From NCBI GenBank assembly GCA_014729455.1, contig WJJW01000502.1, positions 1-7,126 of the forward strand: a stretch of DNA of 7,126 nt. The letters are read 5' to 3'. The notes beneath the pieces were generated by a model, which worked only from the letters and a program-made list of their open reading frames with translations, did no database searches and was not told the DNA's origin. The DNA comes from Candidatus Eiseniibacteriota bacterium (GTDB taxonomy: Bacteria > Eisenbacteria > RBG-16-71-46 > CAIMUX01 > VGJL01). Every line of letters starts with the position of its first letter. The stretch's first letter is position 1. A program made the translations under genes and the position numbers. Shown piece by piece: positions 5,525 to 7,126 of this stretch.

Positions 5525-7030
5525 TCATTCGGCGGACGGCTGCTTCGGCTCCCGCTTCTCCAGCTCCTCGTGGATCGTGCGGGCGGCGATCTTCCCGTGG
5601 CCCATCGCGGCGATGACGGTCCCTCCCGGTCCGGCCTGGGAGCCGATGATGTCGCCCCCCGCGCAGAGGATCGGGATGTCGGGCGCCGCGCTCTGCTCGT
5701 CGGGCTGCTTCCCGTCGAGCTCGATCTTCAGCCGATCTGGATCGATGACGAGCTGGCCCCACTTCGTCGTCTTCAGATACGGCGTCAGGCGGGCCAGGAG
5801 CGGGTTGGGCCCCTGTCCGATCGCCATGACGAGGATGTCGTACTTCTTCCGGAAGTTCGATCCGGGGATCACGACCGGCCGCCGCCGTCCGGAGTCGTCC
5901 GGCTCGCCGAGCTCCATCTGGATCAGCTCGACCTCGTCGATCCAGCCGTCCTCGTTGCCGTGGATCGCCACGGGCGCGTGGAGGAAGAGGAAATTGATGT
6001 GCTCCTCCTCGGCGTGGGAGATCTCGTCGGCGCGCGCCGGCATCTCCTTCTTCGTCCGTCGGTAGACGACGTCGACCTCGTCGGCGCCGAGTCGCTTGGC
6101 GACCCGCGCGGCGTCCATCGCGACGTTTCCGCCCCCCACGACCGCGACCCGCTTCGCCTGGTGGATCGGCGTCGGCGCCTCGGGGAACGACCGGGCGTTC
6201 ATCAGGTTGGCGCGCGTCAGGTACTCGTTGGCCGAATAGACGCCGGAGAGCTGCTCGCCGGGGATGTTCATGAAGTACGGGAGCCCCGCTCCCGTCCCGA
6301 TGAAGATCGCGTCGTGCTCCTCGATCAGCTCATCCATCGTGATCGTGCGGCCGACGAGCGTGTTCAGCACGATCTCGACGCCGAGAGAGCGCAGGTTCTC
6401 GATCTCGAAGTCGACGATGTGCTTCGGAAGGCGGAACTCCGGGATCCCGTAGATCAAGACGCCCCCGGCGCGGTGGAGCGCCTCGTAGATCGTCACCGCG
6501 TAGCCGAGGCGGATCAGATCGGCGGCGGCCGACATGCCGGCGGGACCGGAGCCGATGATCGCGATCTTCTTGCCGTTCGGCGGAAGGACCTCCGCCTTCG
6601 GCCGGATCCCCCGCTCGCGCGCCCAGTCGGCGAGGAACTTCTCGAGGAAGCCGATCCCGACCGGCTCGCCCTTCTTGCCGCGGATGCAGACCATCTCGCA
6701 CTGGCTCTCCTGCGGGCAGACCCGCCCCGTGATCGCCGGGAAGAGGTTGTCCTTGCAGATGATCTGGTAGGCCTTCTCGTAATCCTTCTCGTTGACCGCG
6801 TCCATCATGGAGCGGATGTCGATCTCGACGGGGCAGTACGGGACGCAGAACGGGTCCTTGCACTGGATGCAGCGGTTGCTCTCCTCGAACGCCATGCTCT
6901 CGTCGTAGCCCAGCTCGACCGACGAGAAGTTCTCGATGCGGACCTCGGGGTCCTGCATCGGCATCGGCGTCTTGGTCTTCTGCTTAAACCCCTTCTTCTT
7001 CGCCTGCGCCCGATCCTGATCCTGTTCCAT
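5525..7030 (-). CDS. gltA: NADPH-dependent glutamate synthase family flavoprotein / NfnL (SudA) large subunit
   Basis: The 501-residue product belongs to the GltD-like family named gltA, sudA or nfnL/nfnB. With a small NfnS subunit it forms the cytoplasmic NADH-dependent ferredoxin:NADP oxidoreductase, which bifurcates electrons from NADPH to ferredoxin and NAD. Without that partner, relatives have been called homotetrameric glutamate synthase or sulfide dehydrogenase. The iron-sulfur ligands are visible: C54, C57, C62, C66 (CIQCKDPFC then YCP) and C105, C111, C115 (CPQESQCEMVC). The FAD Rossmann motif is GSGPAG (160-165), the NAD(P) motif GGGNVAMDAARVAKRLGA (299-316), and the C-terminal FAD motif AGGD (457-460) through GGTVIAAMGHG. 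Length is slightly above the usual 450-480, from a Lys/Gln-rich N terminus and a few extra residues (SQAGPGG) after AGGD. The ATG at 7028-7030 keeps the conserved lead-in before the first Cys cluster (TPMPMQDPEVRIENF). The NfnS-like tail just upstream favours the Nfn role over glutamate synthesis. Confidence 0.88.
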   Translation of the reverse strand: MEQDQDRAQAKKKGFKQKTKTPMPMQDPEVRIENFSSVELGYDESMAFEESNRCIQCKDPFCVPYCPVEIDIRSMMDAVNEKDYEKAYQIICKDNLFPAITGRVCPQESQCEMVCIRGKKGEPVGIGFLEKFLADWARERGIRPKAEVLPPNGKKIAIIGSGPAGMSAAADLIRLGYAVTIYEALHRAGGVLIYGIPEFRLPKHIVDFEIENLRSLGVEIVLNTLVGRTITMDELIEEHDAIFIGTGAGLPYFMNIPGEQLSGVYSANEYLTRANLMNARSFPEAPTPIHQAKRVAVVGGGNVAMDAARVAKRLGADEVDVVYRRTKKEMPARADEISHAEEEHINFLFLHAPVAIHGNEDGWIDEVELIQMELGEPDDSGRRRPVVIPGSNFRKKYDILVMAIGQGPNPLLARLTPYLKTTKWGQLVIDPDRLKIELDGKQPDEQSAAPDIPILCAGGDIIGSQAGPGGTVIAAMGHGKIAARTIHEELEKREPKQPSAE

Positions 7031-7126
7031 GCTGATCCGCTTGCCTCTCTTGCGATGAGTATTGCCGGTTTCTACGGGTCAGGCCCGCGAAATCGACGGC
7101 GTATCCGTCGAAGGCGGGGCCGTCGA
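6984..7126 (-). CDS. NfnS/SudB-type ferredoxin-NADP reductase subunit, C-terminal end (partial)
   Basis: Only the last 47 codons are inside the window, entering from the right edge. They read DGPAFDGYAVDFAGLTRRNR followed by QYSSQERQAD. This matches the C-terminal pattern DGPxFDxxxVDFxxLxxRxxxY of the FAD/[2Fe-2S] electron-transfer subunit called NfnS/NfnA, SudB, or sulfide/dihydroorotate dehydrogenase-like. That subunit binds NAD(H) and pairs with NfnL to couple NADH, NADPH and ferredoxin. The frame runs on past the gltA ATG and stops at TAA (6984-6986), giving a 47-bp overlap. The overlap-encoded tail is Gly/Ser/Glu-rich and probably unstructured. The gene order SudB then SudA is typical for this pair. 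The rest of the gene, with its FAD and 2Fe-2S sites, cannot be checked here. Confidence 0.75.
   Translation of the reverse strand, partial: DGPAFDGYAVDFAGLTRRNRQYSSQERQADQHGTGSGSGAGEEEGV

Noticed and set aside
3535..5616. Very long open frame on the plus strand opposite the TonB-dependent receptor
   Set aside because: It is Arg/Asp/Pro-rich with no domain motif; such open antisense frames are expected in high-GC genes, and the minus-strand product has clear plug and barrel features.

Overview
The window is about 7.1 kb of very GC-rich DNA (strong G/C bias at third codon positions) with two gene sets that converge at 3360/3361. The host is a diderm (Gram-negative-type) bacterium: it has a TonB-dependent outer-membrane receptor whose last residue is Phe, a lipoprotein and a periplasmic-type L,D-transpeptidase. 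The paired NfnS/NfnL (SudB/SudA) genes suggest a metabolism that balances ferredoxin, NADH and NADPH. High GC plus a carboxypeptidase-regulatory-type TonB receptor would fit an uncultured FCB-like lineage (for example Gemmatimonadota, Eisenbacteria or Krumholzibacteriota), but this taxonomic placement is inference only.

Plus strand, 1-1582: a short coding-looking tail enters from the left edge and is followed by a strong GC hairpin (125-159). An anchored YkuD-type L,D-transpeptidase (186-854) comes next. A lipoprotein gene (854-1582) overlaps it by one base. The lipoprotein seems to keep the outer strands of a YkuD-like fold but lacks the catalytic motif.

Plus strand, 1583-3360: a 142-bp gap with a perfect 14-bp palindrome precedes a two-component pair. 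The first gene is a soluble histidine kinase with an extra C-terminal domain that looks like a degenerate GGDEF fold. The second is a receiver-only, CheY-like response regulator that overlaps the kinase by 11 bp.

Minus strand, 7126-3361, read right to left: the C-terminal end of an NfnS/SudB-type electron-transfer flavoprotein, NfnL/SudA (annotated in many genomes as homotetrameric NADPH glutamate synthase, gltA), then a TonB-dependent receptor. The first two overlap by 47 bp and the last two are 4 bp apart, so this looks like one translationally coupled operon. The receptor and response-regulator stop codons abut with no base between them, leaving no room for a dedicated terminator.

No tRNA, rRNA, CRISPR array, insertion sequence or phage gene is visible. 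Most of the window is ordinary housekeeping and envelope content. The most unusual points are the degenerate YkuD-like lipoprotein paired with the active enzyme, the kinase with a GGDEF-like tail, and the Nfn genes coupled to an outer-membrane receptor.
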